This document shows, in pieces, positions 17,403 through 26,479 of a stretch of DNA of 64,000 bases. Each line of letters begins with the position of its first letter. Within the stretch, counting starts at the first letter, position 1. The position numbers were made by a program, and so were the translations under genes. The stretch is from DASXRU01 sp036506395. Lineage in GTDB: Bacteria; Acidobacteriota; Blastocatellia; Pyrinomonadales; Pyrinomonadaceae. The notes beneath the pieces are model-generated. The model made no database searches. It had not been told where the DNA came from and worked only from the letters and a program-made list of their open reading frames with translations. The stretch covers positions 6,568-70,567 of the forward strand of contig DASXRU010000251.1 in NCBI GenBank assembly GCA_036506395.1. The letters are read 5' to 3'.

Positions 17403-19160
17403 TTAGTATTCGCTAACGCCCCTGACGCCGGGACCTGCCGACGTAAGAGCTTTATCCAGCCACTTCGAGTCGTAGTCTAGTTGCGATGCGCCACTACCAT
17501 TTGAGTCGAACGACGGCGACAGAAAATCTCCGGTGGGACCGAACCTTGCAATGTCCATAGCGCCTAGAGTTGAGTCGCTACCGCCGCCGTTGCGGAGCAC
17601 CTGACCGGCTCCCAGCACCAGAACCAGTCCTTTGAAGTCCGCGCTGCCCCTCATGTCCAAAATGCCGGTCACCACCAGCAATCCCGCTCCGCCTCCTGGC
17701 GGTAGAGCACAGTCGCCGTCGACGAAAGTCATAAGCGGCTCTGTCACTGAGCCGAAAGTAGAGGGTGTGACTCCGGCAGGGAAATAACGGTCATAATCCG
17801 CGCCCGTACTTCCCACCGGCCAATATTGGCTCTGGGCCAAGTCTCTCAAAGCGTTGACCGCATCTCGTGCGCCTTGCGCCGTTTGGAGAAAAATGGGCAA
17901 CTCTGCGAGTGATGCTTTTCTGGCTGCTGTCGGACTGCCGGAAACGTTCTGGCCTAAGATGGTAGTGTTCACCAACACAGCGTCCAGGTCGTTTGTTACA
18001 ACGAAGGCGGGAAGGGGAGCTCCCCCGGAAGCGTCGAACCCACTATATCCATAGGGATTGCTGCTGCCCACGGTAAAGGAGGTCATCGCGAGACCCGATG
18101 GGATGGGGTCTGCGCCGCGTATGGTAATGGCGGCGTTCGCGGTGAAGTCAAAAGTGGCCCTGCTAACCAACATGTGCATCTGTTTTTTTGCTCCGCGTGG
18201 TCCATAGCCAGTTACGGTTACGCGCACACGAGCGGGTTCGGGCGGCGTAATTGTAACCGGTGTGGAAATGCTTCCGTTTTCGAGAGCTGTTATAGACGCT
18301 GCGTGGACATATGTCGTACCTAAAATATTATTGCTCGTCGGCGACTGACCTTGGAATGTTACGGAAACACCATTAGGGCTCGACACATATGCGAGCGCAC
18401 AGGTAACGGGAACGTCAATCGTGCTGCTCGAAGTTACCTGCCTGATAGTAATTGTAAAAGTGGCATAGGTGCCGGAAACGGGTGGTGTGCCGCTTATCGG
18501 ACCTATGCTAAAGGTACCAAGAGTCGTTCCGGCGGCGCTGATTGCGCTTGACGCCTGGGGAGTATAAGAAACAGTGACCTTGTTACCGCCGGAGCCGAAC
18601 AGATGAGAGATGGATGATGATGAAGCAGTATCAGAGCCGAACGCACCGAGGGTCGAGTAAGTTGCAATGGCTGTGTTGTCAGGATCTTCTACCAGGGTGG
18701 TGTAGGCCATACCGGTTAAGGCCGAATAGGGCGAACTTAGTCCGACGCCTGCACCCCCCGGCGTGACGACGTTGTAATTAAGCCATCTTGACAGCCGCGC
18801 ACTCGTAGCCGTGTCACCAGATGCGTTGGAAGTTGAAAGCGTAATCGCTTTGCGAAAGGTAATCTTGTTAGCCGCCGCAGTTGGCGAAGAAGTATCAAAC
18901 AACGGATTGGGGGCGACATTTCCCCGAAGCACGGCCAGGGTCGCCTGTATACCGGCTTCCGACGCATAGTAAGCTTGCGTCTCGGCGGCCGCATCGACGG
19001 AGTTTGTTGCCGATAGCGCGGTGGTCATAATCAACGCCCCGCCCGCTGCCAGCAGCAGCATAGAGAAAAGAAGTACTGTGATCAGCGCCGCACCGCGTTC
19101 GTTCGCACGGTGTCCTGGCCGGTCCTGCGTCGAAGCATTAGCTATTGAGAGAATTTGCAT
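17403..19160 (-). CDS. PilX-like minor pilus assembly protein
   Basis: A protein of 585 residues with a type IV prepilin-like N-terminus. NERGAALITVLLFSMLLLAA begins near residue 22, with the cleavage Gly but no Glu at +5, as is usual for PilX. AAETQAYYASEAGIQ follows, the standard PilX helix. The long C-terminal part contains repetitive Ser/Thr-rich, Ig-like segments (about 190-330) and no catalytic motif. Much longer than proteobacterial PilX (about 200), it resembles the large PilX-domain proteins of Acidobacteriota and Deltaproteobacteria. It lies between the PilW-like and TPR genes in one operon. Confidence 0.82.
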   Translation of the reverse strand: MQILSIANASTQDRPGHRANERGAALITVLLFSMLLLAAGGALIMTTALSATNSVDAAAETQAYYASEAGIQATLAVLRGNVAPNPLFDTSSPTAAANKITFRKAITLSTSNASGDTATSARLSRWLNYNVVTPGGAGVGLSSPYSALTGMAYTTLVEDPDNTAIATYSTLGAFGSDTASSSSISHLFGSGGNKVTVSYTPQASSAISAAGTTLGTFSIGPISGTPPVSGTYATFTITIRQVTSSSTIDVPVTCALAYVSSPNGVSVTFQGQSPTSNNILGTTYVHAASITALENGSISTPVTITPPEPARVRVTVTGYGPRGAKKQMHMLVSRATFDFTANAAITIRGADPIPSGLAMTSFTVGSSNPYGYSGFDASGGAPLPAFVVTNDLDAVLVNTTILGQNVSGSPTAARKASLAELPIFLQTAQGARDAVNALRDLAQSQYWPVGSTGADYDRYFPAGVTPSTFGSVTEPLMTFVDGDCALPPGGGAGLLVVTGILDMRGSADFKGLVLVLGAGQVLRNGGGSDSTLGAMDIARFGPTGDFLSPSFDSNGSGASQLDYDSKWLDKALTSAGPGVRGVSEY

Positions 19161-19208
19161 TGGAAGTCCTCTGGTAAAGATTGAGAAGTCGCTGAGCGCC
19201 TGATCGAA

Positions 19209-19901
19209 TTAGTAACGAATGAGATCGGAGTTGCGCAAACTCACGTCTGAGATAAGCTGCACGCTTGATATCGGCTGATAGGCAGAAGAATCCGGCTTGC
19301 CGATAGCCGGCAACTGCACACAGGCGACGATTACAATGTACTTAGCCTGCGTCTTATCCGTGACTTCGGGAGCGGTGAAGTTGATGTCGCAGGCGCCCGA
19401 CGTGTAGTCTATTTTGTCGGCAAAGTAATGAATAACCAGAGCGTCAACCCGGTTGGCAAGGACTGTAGTTCTGGAGCCGCTATTAATGTCAATTCTTTCG
19501 ACGTAGCTTTGAGAGCTGTCGGTGAACAGGTTGTATAACACGTCCTCGTCGCTATCAACCACGGAGTTGCTGGTCAACTCTCTGTCGAAGGCGTTAAGGT
19601 TAGCGCGAACACGGATTGCGGTCGATCTTGACTCCGTGGCAACAATTCCGTTATTCGACAAACCGAAACCGGAATTAGCAATTTCGCGCGTCATACTATT
19701 GAGAGCGCGCTGCGCATCGGCAAGCGCGGCTGACTTCTGGTTTTGCCGGCCGCGAACATTGAACGAGCTTGCTAACAGAGCACTCGCCATCCCCATTAGG
19801 ACGAGGGTGATCGTCATTGCGATCAATAATTCAAACATGGAAAAACCTGTGGCTGACGATCGCCCGGATTCCCATGTGCGCTCAGATTCTTGTGTGTGCA
19901 T
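19209..19901 (-). CDS. PilW/PulJ-type minor prepilin
   Basis: A protein of 230 residues. The prepilin peptidase site is G/FSMFE near residue 21, with Phe at +1 and Glu at +5, followed by a 20-residue hydrophobic helix (LLIAMTITLVLMGMASA). NSMTREIANSGFGLS near residue 70 is characteristic of PilW/PulJ family minor pilins. The globular part ends near the C-terminus without Cys loops. It lies between the PilV-like and PilX-like genes and probably forms part of the tip complex that primes pilus assembly. Confidence 0.85.
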   Translation of the reverse strand: MHTQESERTWESGRSSATGFSMFELLIAMTITLVLMGMASALLASSFNVRGRQNQKSAALADAQRALNSMTREIANSGFGLSNNGIVATESRSTAIRVRANLNAFDRELTSNSVVDSDEDVLYNLFTDSSQSYVERIDINSGSRTTVLANRVDALVIHYFADKIDYTSGACDINFTAPEVTDKTQAKYIVIVACVQLPAIGKPDSSAYQPISSVQLISDVSLRNSDLIRY

Positions 19902-19937
19902 GAAATCTCACTTGCTCAAATGTACTCGAGCAAAATC

Positions 19938-20408
19938 TTATTTTTGGAAATAGTCGCCTGTAGTTGAGGTGGCACGAAGCGTTTCGACAAGAACCGTACC
20001 GCGCACCCAGTTGGGGCCTGCGCCCTGCGGGGTCACCTGTATAGTGACCTTCTTAAGCGTCGCGCTGCCTCCGCAACCAGCCGCGGCGTCAGCGCAGACA
20101 GTCGTAACGATGCTGAATTGCCGGCCACCACTCGTAATATCAGGTTCGGGTTGCGGCGGGGTAACTAAACTGTCGAAGGGAGTTCGGCGCAGAGATTCCA
20201 TTTGCCGTTGTGCGACGGCGTGCGCCAGCGTGCGGTCGTATGCGCCCGAGTTGTAGTTGATGGCATACACAAAGAGTGATGCCGCACCAAGGGTTACGAT
20301 CATCATCAGGACGAACGCAATCAGAATTTCAAGCAGCGTGAAGCCTCGCTGATCATTGGCCAATGCGCCTCGTTTCGAGCCTTGGCGATTACTGTCGGGC
20401 TTTTTCAT
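19938..20408 (-). CDS. PilV/PulI-type minor prepilin
   Basis: A protein of 156 residues with prepilin site G/FTLLE near residue 23 and a hydrophobic helix (ILIAFVLMMIVTLGAASL). It continues with AVAQRQMESLRRTPFDSL, a pattern typical of PilV-like minor pilins. It sits 36 bp upstream of the PilW-like gene and 17 bp downstream of the FimT-like gene on the same strand. Its likely role is in a minor pilin priming complex at the inner membrane. Confidence 0.83.
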   Translation of the reverse strand: MKKPDSNRQGSKRGALANDQRGFTLLEILIAFVLMMIVTLGAASLFVYAINYNSGAYDRTLAHAVAQRQMESLRRTPFDSLVTPPQPEPDITSGGRQFSIVTTVCADAAAGCGGSATLKKVTIQVTPQGAGPNWVRGTVLVETLRATSTTGDYFQK

Positions 20409-20425
20409 TTTCGACCACTCCAGAC

Positions 20426-21412
20426 TTAGTTGGTAACTGTGACGTAGATAGTGAGCGAGCTACATGGATTGCTGAACGCAACAGTAAACGGTGGATTGGA
20501 AGCGCGCGTTTTAGTAATAGACTTGATCGTGAAAGTGACGGTGCCGCCAGTACTGGAAGTAACATTTTGCGACGTTGGTGTAACTTGCAAGTTGGAATTC
20601 GGTGCGGCGGTAATGGTGCCCGGGCCGGTGACGCTAATGTTAACACTAGCGGTGCTGGCCCCATTTTTCCTGATCGTTAGCGATCCGATATTGGAGCCAA
20701 TAGAGCCGCCGGCGCACGTGCCGAGAGGCGGAGCGATGTAACTGCCGCCGCCGCCAGAGACACTGCAGGGATTAAGTTCAAAGTGCGAGAAAGTGCCATT
20801 CACTACCGCTGATGTCGTGACATCGGCAGTCGCGTTAACATTAGTAGTGGTAACAGCCGCCGGTGTGTAAACGCCAGTGTCAATTGTGACGTCCCCTGAT
20901 CCCGCCACCTGGACCGACGACCGTTCAGTATTGGCATTTTGCATTCTGAAGAACATGGAGCATTGCGACGTGCGACCCCGCCAATTGAAATCAGCCCACG
21001 AAACTGCCTCGCCATTGGAACTGCTGACGGTACCGCTGCCATCAACGGTGTATGCCGTATTGGTTGAATCAGTGAACACGATTCCTTTTTCAAGAGAAAA
21101 GCTGCGGACCCCAACGGTCCCAGTTCCATCAAAGGCCATCGTGACGGTATAAGTGCTGGGACCTGTGATGTCGATGTTCGTCACATCGTGGCGGCGGATC
21201 GCGTCAAGGCGCGCTTTCTCAACATAACTGCCAAACAGCCGCGCCGAGTTTTGCAGGTTTATTGAGTTGCGCGATCTGCTGATGCCGAGAACAGCCGCCC
21301 CGGAGACGATTGCAATTACCGTCATTACGACTATTAGCTCCAGCAAGCTGAAGCCACGTGAGGCGCGTGTTTTTCTGTGTGTCATCGGTTTGTCCATTAT
21401 GCTTTTCTTCAT
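20426..21412 (-). CDS. FimT/GspH-type prepilin with a long Ig-like C-terminus
   Basis: The start is ATG 21412, with AGGAG six bases upstream; the open frame extends to 21451 without a better site. That gives 328 residues. The prepilin site is G/FSLLE near residue 20, followed by LIVVMTVIAIVSGAAVL and SARLFGSYVEKARLDAIRR, the FimT/GspH pattern. Family members are usually 150-200 residues. Here an extra C-terminal part (about 210-328), Thr/Ser/Asn-rich and strand-forming, resembles a bacterial Ig-like fold. It is the first gene of the minor pilin operon. Confidence 0.83.
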   Translation of the reverse strand: MKKSIMDKPMTHRKTRASRGFSLLELIVVMTVIAIVSGAAVLGISRSRNSINLQNSARLFGSYVEKARLDAIRRHDVTNIDITGPSTYTVTMAFDGTGTVGVRSFSLEKGIVFTDSTNTAYTVDGSGTVSSSNGEAVSWADFNWRGRTSQCSMFFRMQNANTERSSVQVAGSGDVTIDTGVYTPAAVTTTNVNATADVTTSAVVNGTFSHFELNPCSVSGGGGSYIAPPLGTCAGGSIGSNIGSLTIRKNGASTASVNISVTGPGTITAAPNSNLQVTPTSQNVTSSTGGTVTFTIKSITKTRASNPPFTVAFSNPCSSLTIYVTVTN

Positions 21413-21660
21413 TTCGCACTCCTGATTAACAGAACCTGCCAATGGCCCCATTGAGCAACATGCATGCCAGCGGGAATTACCCAGGAAAACACTTCATTTG
21501 AGGTAAGCGGTTGAGTGGAACTTGGATCGAAGTTGTTACCTTCGGTGCCAGCAAGGGAAAGAAATTACCTATCCTGAGGAAGCTTCTAAAACGCAAGACT
21601 GCACTTAAAAGCTCGACCGCTTCGGGCGAGGTCCAGCACACCACGTGCGGAGGATGTTAG

Positions 21661-21695
21661 AGCGCCCCGTCGATCATAAGGATCAGCGGGGCGCT
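21661..21695 (-). terminator. stem-loop after the Gly-rich secreted protein gene
   Basis: A perfect 9-bp GC-rich stem, AGCGCCCCG (21661-21669) with CGGGGCGCT (21687-21695), lies about 25 bp past the stop of the gene at 21721. Neither strand has a long T tract, so termination is likely but not certain. The rest of 21413-21720 shows no gene. Confidence 0.45.
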
Positions 21696-21720
21696 TTGCT
21701 GCATTCGTCTAGTGGGGGGT

Positions 21721-22329
21721 TCACTCGCGGTTGTGTTTAATTTGATGTTCGGCTTGCTGCTTCGCTTCCTTAGCTTCTGCTTTACTAAGCCCGAGGTCTT
21801 GCAGTGTCTGGCCCAGGCTCCTCCCACTTTGCAGTCCGGCAAGTATCGCGTTCGTAGTGATATTCGAATGCGTCGCGCCGAGATTATCAGCTACCACGTT
21901 GGCGGCGACAAATTGTCCAAAGTTCAGATCCGGATTCAGAGCACGTGCAGCCAGGAATTGATTCTGTAGCGCAGCAGGTGTTGTGTTCAGCTTGCGTGCT
22001 ATGCCGCGGAAACGGTTAAGTTCGCTTGGGCTGAGAGTGGCGTTGTGGCCAACTCGGTTACTTCGCGCACGATCCAACCCGTCGTCTGAGCGGCCGTTCG
22101 ATCTGTCCGAAGCGGTTCCCAATCCATCATCGGAGCGACCGTTCGATCTTTGGCCGGCATTACCGAGGCCCCTGTCTACGCCACCTCCCGAACCTGGCCC
22201 AACGCCAGCGGGTGGGCCGCCGCCTCGACCGCCGCTACGTCCCTGTGCCGCAGCAATCGCCGCCAAGCCAAGGATTAACAAGCCTGTTAGCGCAAGATGA
22301 ATGAATGTCTTTAGTTTCGATCTTCCCAT
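21721..22329 (-). CDS. secreted Gly/Arg/Ser-rich protein of unknown function
   Basis: The start at ATG 22329 is chosen because GAGG lies nine bases upstream and a signal peptide follows at once (GRSKLKTFIHLALTG to AAAQ, about 29 residues). The protein has 202 residues. A Gly-rich stretch (about 30-60) leads into two copies of a SNGRSDDGL unit. The C-terminal half is helical and hydrophilic (LSPSELNRFRGIARKLNTTP, then NFGQFVAANVVADN), ending in a Lys/Glu-rich helix. I do not recognise a domain. It is downstream of, and on the same strand as, the PBP4-type gene, about 145 bp apart. Confidence 0.7.
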   Translation of the reverse strand: MGRSKLKTFIHLALTGLLILGLAAIAAAQGRSGGRGGGPPAGVGPGSGGGVDRGLGNAGQRSNGRSDDGLGTASDRSNGRSDDGLDRARSNRVGHNATLSPSELNRFRGIARKLNTTPAALQNQFLAARALNPDLNFGQFVAANVVADNLGATHSNITTNAILAGLQSGRSLGQTLQDLGLSKAEAKEAKQQAEHQIKHNRE

Positions 22330-22474
22330 AGTGTTTTTCCTCGTCAAGATGTGTGAAAAAATTCGGGTAAAAGCCCTCAAAGTAGTGGGGGACAATGAGA
22401 GAGTAAGATGCCATCTTATCGTTATCAGTCCGCCCTCCCGCAAGCTTTTATTATTGTATTTCTGTTGCATGCTC

Positions 22475-23845
22475 CTAATTGTCTTTAGGCTCGTATTCAA
22501 TCTTAACTTTTGCTGCCTCGTTTTCGGTGTCGACCAGGCGCATCGCCAACACCATGGGATGATAGGAGAACGGCGCCGGTCCGCCCAAAGTGCTTTGGAT
22601 GGATGTCACTATCTCATCCTGATTGGCGCGAAAGCGCAGCACGCTTCCCCTCTGATTGAAGATGACGAAGAGCACAATCGTGCCACTCCTTGTCTGCATT
22701 TGCCCTACCAGGGAACTTGCGCCGTGATCCGTCGATATCAGCGTTCCCGTTTTGGCTATAACACTACCGCGCTGCTCAGGCGACGTGTAGCGGTCCTCGA
22801 GAGTGCCGGGATCAATTCCCGCGACGGGCATGATATCTGATGGTGATAGTTTATTCTTTGCCAGTTCGAGCCGCAGCGCGCGAAAGATTGTCATCATCGC
22901 GCGCGGTGTAACTCGATTCACTCCGAGGCCACTCAGTGACGCGAGTCGTACCTCTTCAGGTTTGAGCTTGAGTCGCCCGATTAACAGCCGGCGTACTGCC
23001 TGGGGACCACCGAGCGTGTCGCCGATTCGTTCGGCCATGAAATTGTTCGAGTAGCAAAGCAGCACCTTCAGGATATCGACAAGCCGGCTCGATCTGTGCG
23101 TAAAGAGAAGTGAAGCCTCCGGCGGTGCTGGGCCAACCTGAAGCGAGCCCTTGATGGTAACGCCGGGTGTTACTCTCAAGCTGGCTGCATCTCCAGCGCC
23201 ATTGCGTTCTTCGATCCATGCCTTTGTAGCCGTTGCGGGACGCCGCGAGGAGTCGAGCACGTCGTAAAGCTGCAACCCTGATCGCCGGGCTGACCAGTCA
23301 AAATTCAACGTGAAAGTCGGCGCTACAATCAGATTACCGTTAATTGTGCGAATGCCCAGAAAGTTCAATTCCCGGGCAAGCATTACCGCGTGTTCGTAGT
23401 GAAAGGAAGGATCGCGTCCCGACACAATAAGATCGCCATTAAGCGTGCCGGTTAATTGATCAAGCTTACCGTTCGTCCAAACCGTTGACATATAGCGATA
23501 ACCTGGACCGAATGTTTGGAGCGCCACGAGCGCGGTGGCAAGTTTAATGGAAGAAGCCGGATTAAAGGTTTCATCCGCTCCCTGAGCAGCCAACACGCGA
23601 CCATCGATTGTTTCCGCCAGCATTCCTTGAATTCCGTGGATCGGAGTCAAGTAAGAGGCTCTTGCTACTCCAGGAGAACTCGCTGCTTGCGGGGTCGCAC
23701 TTTCGATAGGTTTCGATGAAATCGCAGGTTGCTGATTACTCGAAGATTGCTGGCCGCGTGCCGCTAGGGGGAATGACATGAGCACGACACTGAGTCCTGC
23801 AAGCAGGGCCGTTCGCAGCCAAACAACTCTCTTCGATTTCTCCAT
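22475..23845 (-). CDS. D-alanyl-D-alanine carboxypeptidase/endopeptidase (PBP4, DacB type)
   Basis: A periplasmic peptidoglycan peptidase of the S13 family. An N-terminal signal anchor is followed by a Ser/Gln/Pro-rich linker (about 33-60). The three active-site motifs are present: SxxK as Ser98-Ser-Ile-Lys101, SxN as Ser266-Asn-Asn268, and KTG at 365-367. TLNGDLIVSGRDPS near 133 is also typical. The family removes terminal D-Ala or cuts cross-links. The gene is preceded by about 240 bp with no obvious gene and is divergent from the glycosylase gene. Confidence 0.92.
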   Translation of the reverse strand: MEKSKRVVWLRTALLAGLSVVLMSFPLAARGQQSSSNQQPAISSKPIESATPQAASSPGVARASYLTPIHGIQGMLAETIDGRVLAAQGADETFNPASSIKLATALVALQTFGPGYRYMSTVWTNGKLDQLTGTLNGDLIVSGRDPSFHYEHAVMLARELNFLGIRTINGNLIVAPTFTLNFDWSARRSGLQLYDVLDSSRRPATATKAWIEERNGAGDAASLRVTPGVTIKGSLQVGPAPPEASLLFTHRSSRLVDILKVLLCYSNNFMAERIGDTLGGPQAVRRLLIGRLKLKPEEVRLASLSGLGVNRVTPRAMMTIFRALRLELAKNKLSPSDIMPVAGIDPGTLEDRYTSPEQRGSVIAKTGTLISTDHGASSLVGQMQTRSGTIVLFVIFNQRGSVLRFRANQDEIVTSIQSTLGGPAPFSYHPMVLAMRLVDTENEAAKVKIEYEPKDN

Positions 23846-24089
23846 AAGCCTATCGGTCGATCCCGAATCTGTGCCACCCTACCTTAAGGCAAGGGCAAAT
23901 AATCATAACATGGAGAGAGGTAACTTAGTCGCGGGCAGGGTCTGGGGAAGGGAAGACTTTGATGCAATCGTGGACGGGAAGAGATGCATGAGCGCGAAGC
24001 GTGCGTTTAGTCCTGCTCGGACTCATTAGCAAGTTCGTTGACATTGCTGCGAGCACGCCCATAGAATCGAAGTGTTGATATAGACAACG

Positions 24090-24758
24090 GTGGCACGCAC
24101 GCACGAACCCGCTACGATTGAAAGGATTCGCGCCGCACATACGGCGCGCCGTCGAGAGATTCGCGCCCGACTGGGCGAGTTCGACGATGTTTGGAGAAGC
24201 GCATCCAATGCGCGGCTCTGGGAAGAGCTGGTCTTTTGCATATTCACCGCCGGGGCTTCGGCGCGAATGGGGTTGCGCGCGATTGAAGCGGTTCGCCCGC
24301 TACTAGCCTCTGGCCGCCGCCGTCAGATGACGCAAGCACTGGTGAGTGCGCGCGCACATCGTTATCCATCGTCGCGTCCAGGATACGTCGTTGTGACCCG
24401 GAATTATTTGCGGCAGCACTTTGACATGCGATTACGCGAGCAATTAGGAAGCTTTGCCGATCCCCTGGCGCGAAGGGATTGGCTGGCTAAAGAGCCCGGT
24501 ATCAAAGGGCTGGGTTACAAAGAATCCAGCCATTTCCTGCGGAATGTCGGTTTCAAAGGTTACGGCATTCTCGACAAGCACGTAATGAGGTGCCTGGCAG
24601 AAGTCGGCGTCGTCGAGTCCGCGAAGCCCGCCACGACTCGACGGAAATATCTGGAAACAGAAACGGCAATGCGGGAGTTCGCTAAAGATGTTGGGATAGA
24701 TTTTGATGAGCTCGACCTGGTGCTCTGGTCAATGAAGACTGGAGAGATTCTGAAATAG
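24090..24758 (+). CDS. 8-oxoguanine DNA glycosylase/lyase, Ogg2 type
   Basis: A helix-hairpin-helix base-excision enzyme of 222 residues. The HhH motif is IKGLGYKESSHFLRNVG, with the expected Schiff-base Lys at 144 and the catalytic Asp at 162 in ILDKHVMR. The Lys-Asp spacing of 18 is the same as in the archaeal Ogg2 of Methanocaldococcus (from memory). The C-terminus LDLVLWSMKTGEILK ends in Lys, as Ogg2 enzymes do to recognise 8-oxoguanine. The start is GTG 24090, with no clear ribosome site. Ogg2 is best known in archaea and Thermotoga, so a copy here is uncommon. It precedes the TPR/protease gene on the same strand. Confidence 0.85.
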   Translation: MARTHEPATIERIRAAHTARRREIRARLGEFDDVWRSASNARLWEELVFCIFTAGASARMGLRAIEAVRPLLASGRRRQMTQALVSARAHRYPSSRPGYVVVTRNYLRQHFDMRLREQLGSFADPLARRDWLAKEPGIKGLGYKESSHFLRNVGFKGYGILDKHVMRCLAEVGVVESAKPATTRRKYLETETAMREFAKDVGIDFDELDLVLWSMKTGEILK

Positions 24759-24838
24759 GTGACTCGTAAGCACCTTAGTTGAGTACCGCAGGCATCGAGC
24801 CGCCAGGGTTACACATCGCAGACCTGGGAAAGAAACGG

Positions 24839-26479
24839 ATGGGTCATACAAATAAATCCCGGCCTCGATTAATAGTCATAGCTCTCGCGAGCCTTGTGTT
24901 GTGCCTGTCGGTCTGTCCCCGACCGGTTCTGGCTATGACGGGTGACGATAAGACCCGCGCGCGCGCCGAACGCGCCCTGCGTGATGGGGAATACGAGACA
25001 GCGGCAAAGCTTTTTCACCAACTGCTGGCGAAGGATTCGAGAGACATCGAGGCCCGCCTGGGTCTGAGCTTCACCCTTCTCAAACAACGCAATCTCCAGG
25101 ATGCCTTTGATCATGCCGCGCGAGTGATCGCGATCGATCCGCTGTCTGCGCGGGCCCATGCCTTGCTCGGCGCGGCGGTGCTCGCTTCCGGCGACTTTCA
25201 CATGTCCGTGGAAGAGTTCCGCACCGCCCTAAGTCTCAAAGATAACGAAGCCATGGCCATTGCCGGGCTGGCTATGGTTGATTTCTACGAGAACCGTCTG
25301 AACGCGTGCTTGAGCGGATTGCGGCGCGCCACGGCCATCGATCCGAACGAGCCGGACTATGTCTTTAGTCTGGGACAGGCGGCAGCGCGCAACGAGCGGT
25401 TCAAGGAAGCAGCGGACGCCTACGAACGCTTTCTCGAGATCTCTCCGCGCACAGATTTGGATCGGCGTGCGCGCATTCGTGGATTGATCGATTTCCTGCG
25501 TTACCTGGGCAAGCAAGGTTCGTTGTACGTAGCCGGAGGAGATAACCGCACCATAGTCAAGTTTGAAGCAACCGACTACCGGCCCATAATCGCAGTGCGT
25601 ATCAACGGATCGAAAGAGGTATTGCGGTTCGTGCTCGACACGGGATCTGGAATGTCGGTGCTGTCGGATGAAACGGCGCGCCGCTTCGGTTTGCGTGCAG
25701 TCGCTCGCGGCGGGGAAGCACGCGCGGTTGGGGGTGGCGGCCGCTTTGAAATCGTTTACGGATATCTTTCTTCGATAGAGATTGGCGGCGCGCGGGTGGA
25801 AAATGTCCCCGTGTACATTCGCAAATTCTATGACGAAAAGAATCCCGTAGATGGTTTCGTCGGTTTATCTGTCATCTCCAAGTTTATCGCCGCCGTCGAT
25901 TACGGGTCGAAAACGCTGGCGCTGGTGAGGCAGCGCGGTTCTGAAGGACTGGAATCGGGGACCCTGAACTTCAAACGAGATGGCGAGGCGGCAAGCGAGA
26001 GCCGCGACAGCGGCGCTATTCAAATTCCTATACGAACAACCTCCAGCGGATTTCTGAGCGGGGAAGTGCGCATAGAGGGAATCGAGAAACCGCAGAACTT
26101 CATCATCGACACCGGCGCCAGCGTCTCGGTTATTTCCGAAAAACTTGCTGCCCTTGAGGAAGTACAATCGTTCATGCAGCCCGGGCGAATGCGTGTTTTT
26201 GGCGCCGCTGGGATTTCAGAAAACGTCAAGACCGTTACGCTACCGCGAATCACGTTGGGAGCGCACGGGCGTGACCGGATCGATGCCGCAGTGCTTGATC
26301 TTGATCCCATCAATGAAACTGCCGGATTCAACCAAAACGGAATTCTGGGCGGGAACTTTCTGCATCACTTCCGCATTTCCTTTGACTTTCAAAAGGGCCT
26401 TATTCTCCTGGCACCATTGCCGAAAGCGACAGTAGAAAAAGATGGCACATCCACTGTGCCGGAAGTGGATGCACCATGA
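24839..26479 (+). CDS. TPR protein with two retropepsin-like aspartic protease lobes
   Basis: A secreted or anchored protein of 546 residues. A signal/anchor segment (about 10-32) is followed by TPR repeats (about 36-205) and then two retroviral-type aspartyl protease domains. Lobe 1 has FVLDTGSGMSVLS with Asp267; lobe 2 has FIIDTGASVSVIS with Asp424. Each is followed by a strand-rich half, and the second ends with GILGGNFLHHF. The start at ATG 24839 is preferred over the TTG at 24779 because it puts the hydrophobic segment near the N-terminus. Its stop overlaps the PIN gene's start by 4 bp (ATGA), so they are translationally coupled. The substrate is unknown. Confidence 0.85.
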   Translation: MGHTNKSRPRLIVIALASLVLCLSVCPRPVLAMTGDDKTRARAERALRDGEYETAAKLFHQLLAKDSRDIEARLGLSFTLLKQRNLQDAFDHAARVIAIDPLSARAHALLGAAVLASGDFHMSVEEFRTALSLKDNEAMAIAGLAMVDFYENRLNACLSGLRRATAIDPNEPDYVFSLGQAAARNERFKEAADAYERFLEISPRTDLDRRARIRGLIDFLRYLGKQGSLYVAGGDNRTIVKFEATDYRPIIAVRINGSKEVLRFVLDTGSGMSVLSDETARRFGLRAVARGGEARAVGGGGRFEIVYGYLSSIEIGGARVENVPVYIRKFYDEKNPVDGFVGLSVISKFIAAVDYGSKTLALVRQRGSEGLESGTLNFKRDGEAASESRDSGAIQIPIRTTSSGFLSGEVRIEGIEKPQNFIIDTGASVSVISEKLAALEEVQSFMQPGRMRVFGAAGISENVKTVTLPRITLGAHGRDRIDAAVLDLDPINETAGFNQNGILGGNFLHHFRISFDFQKGLILLAPLPKATVEKDGTSTVPEVDAP

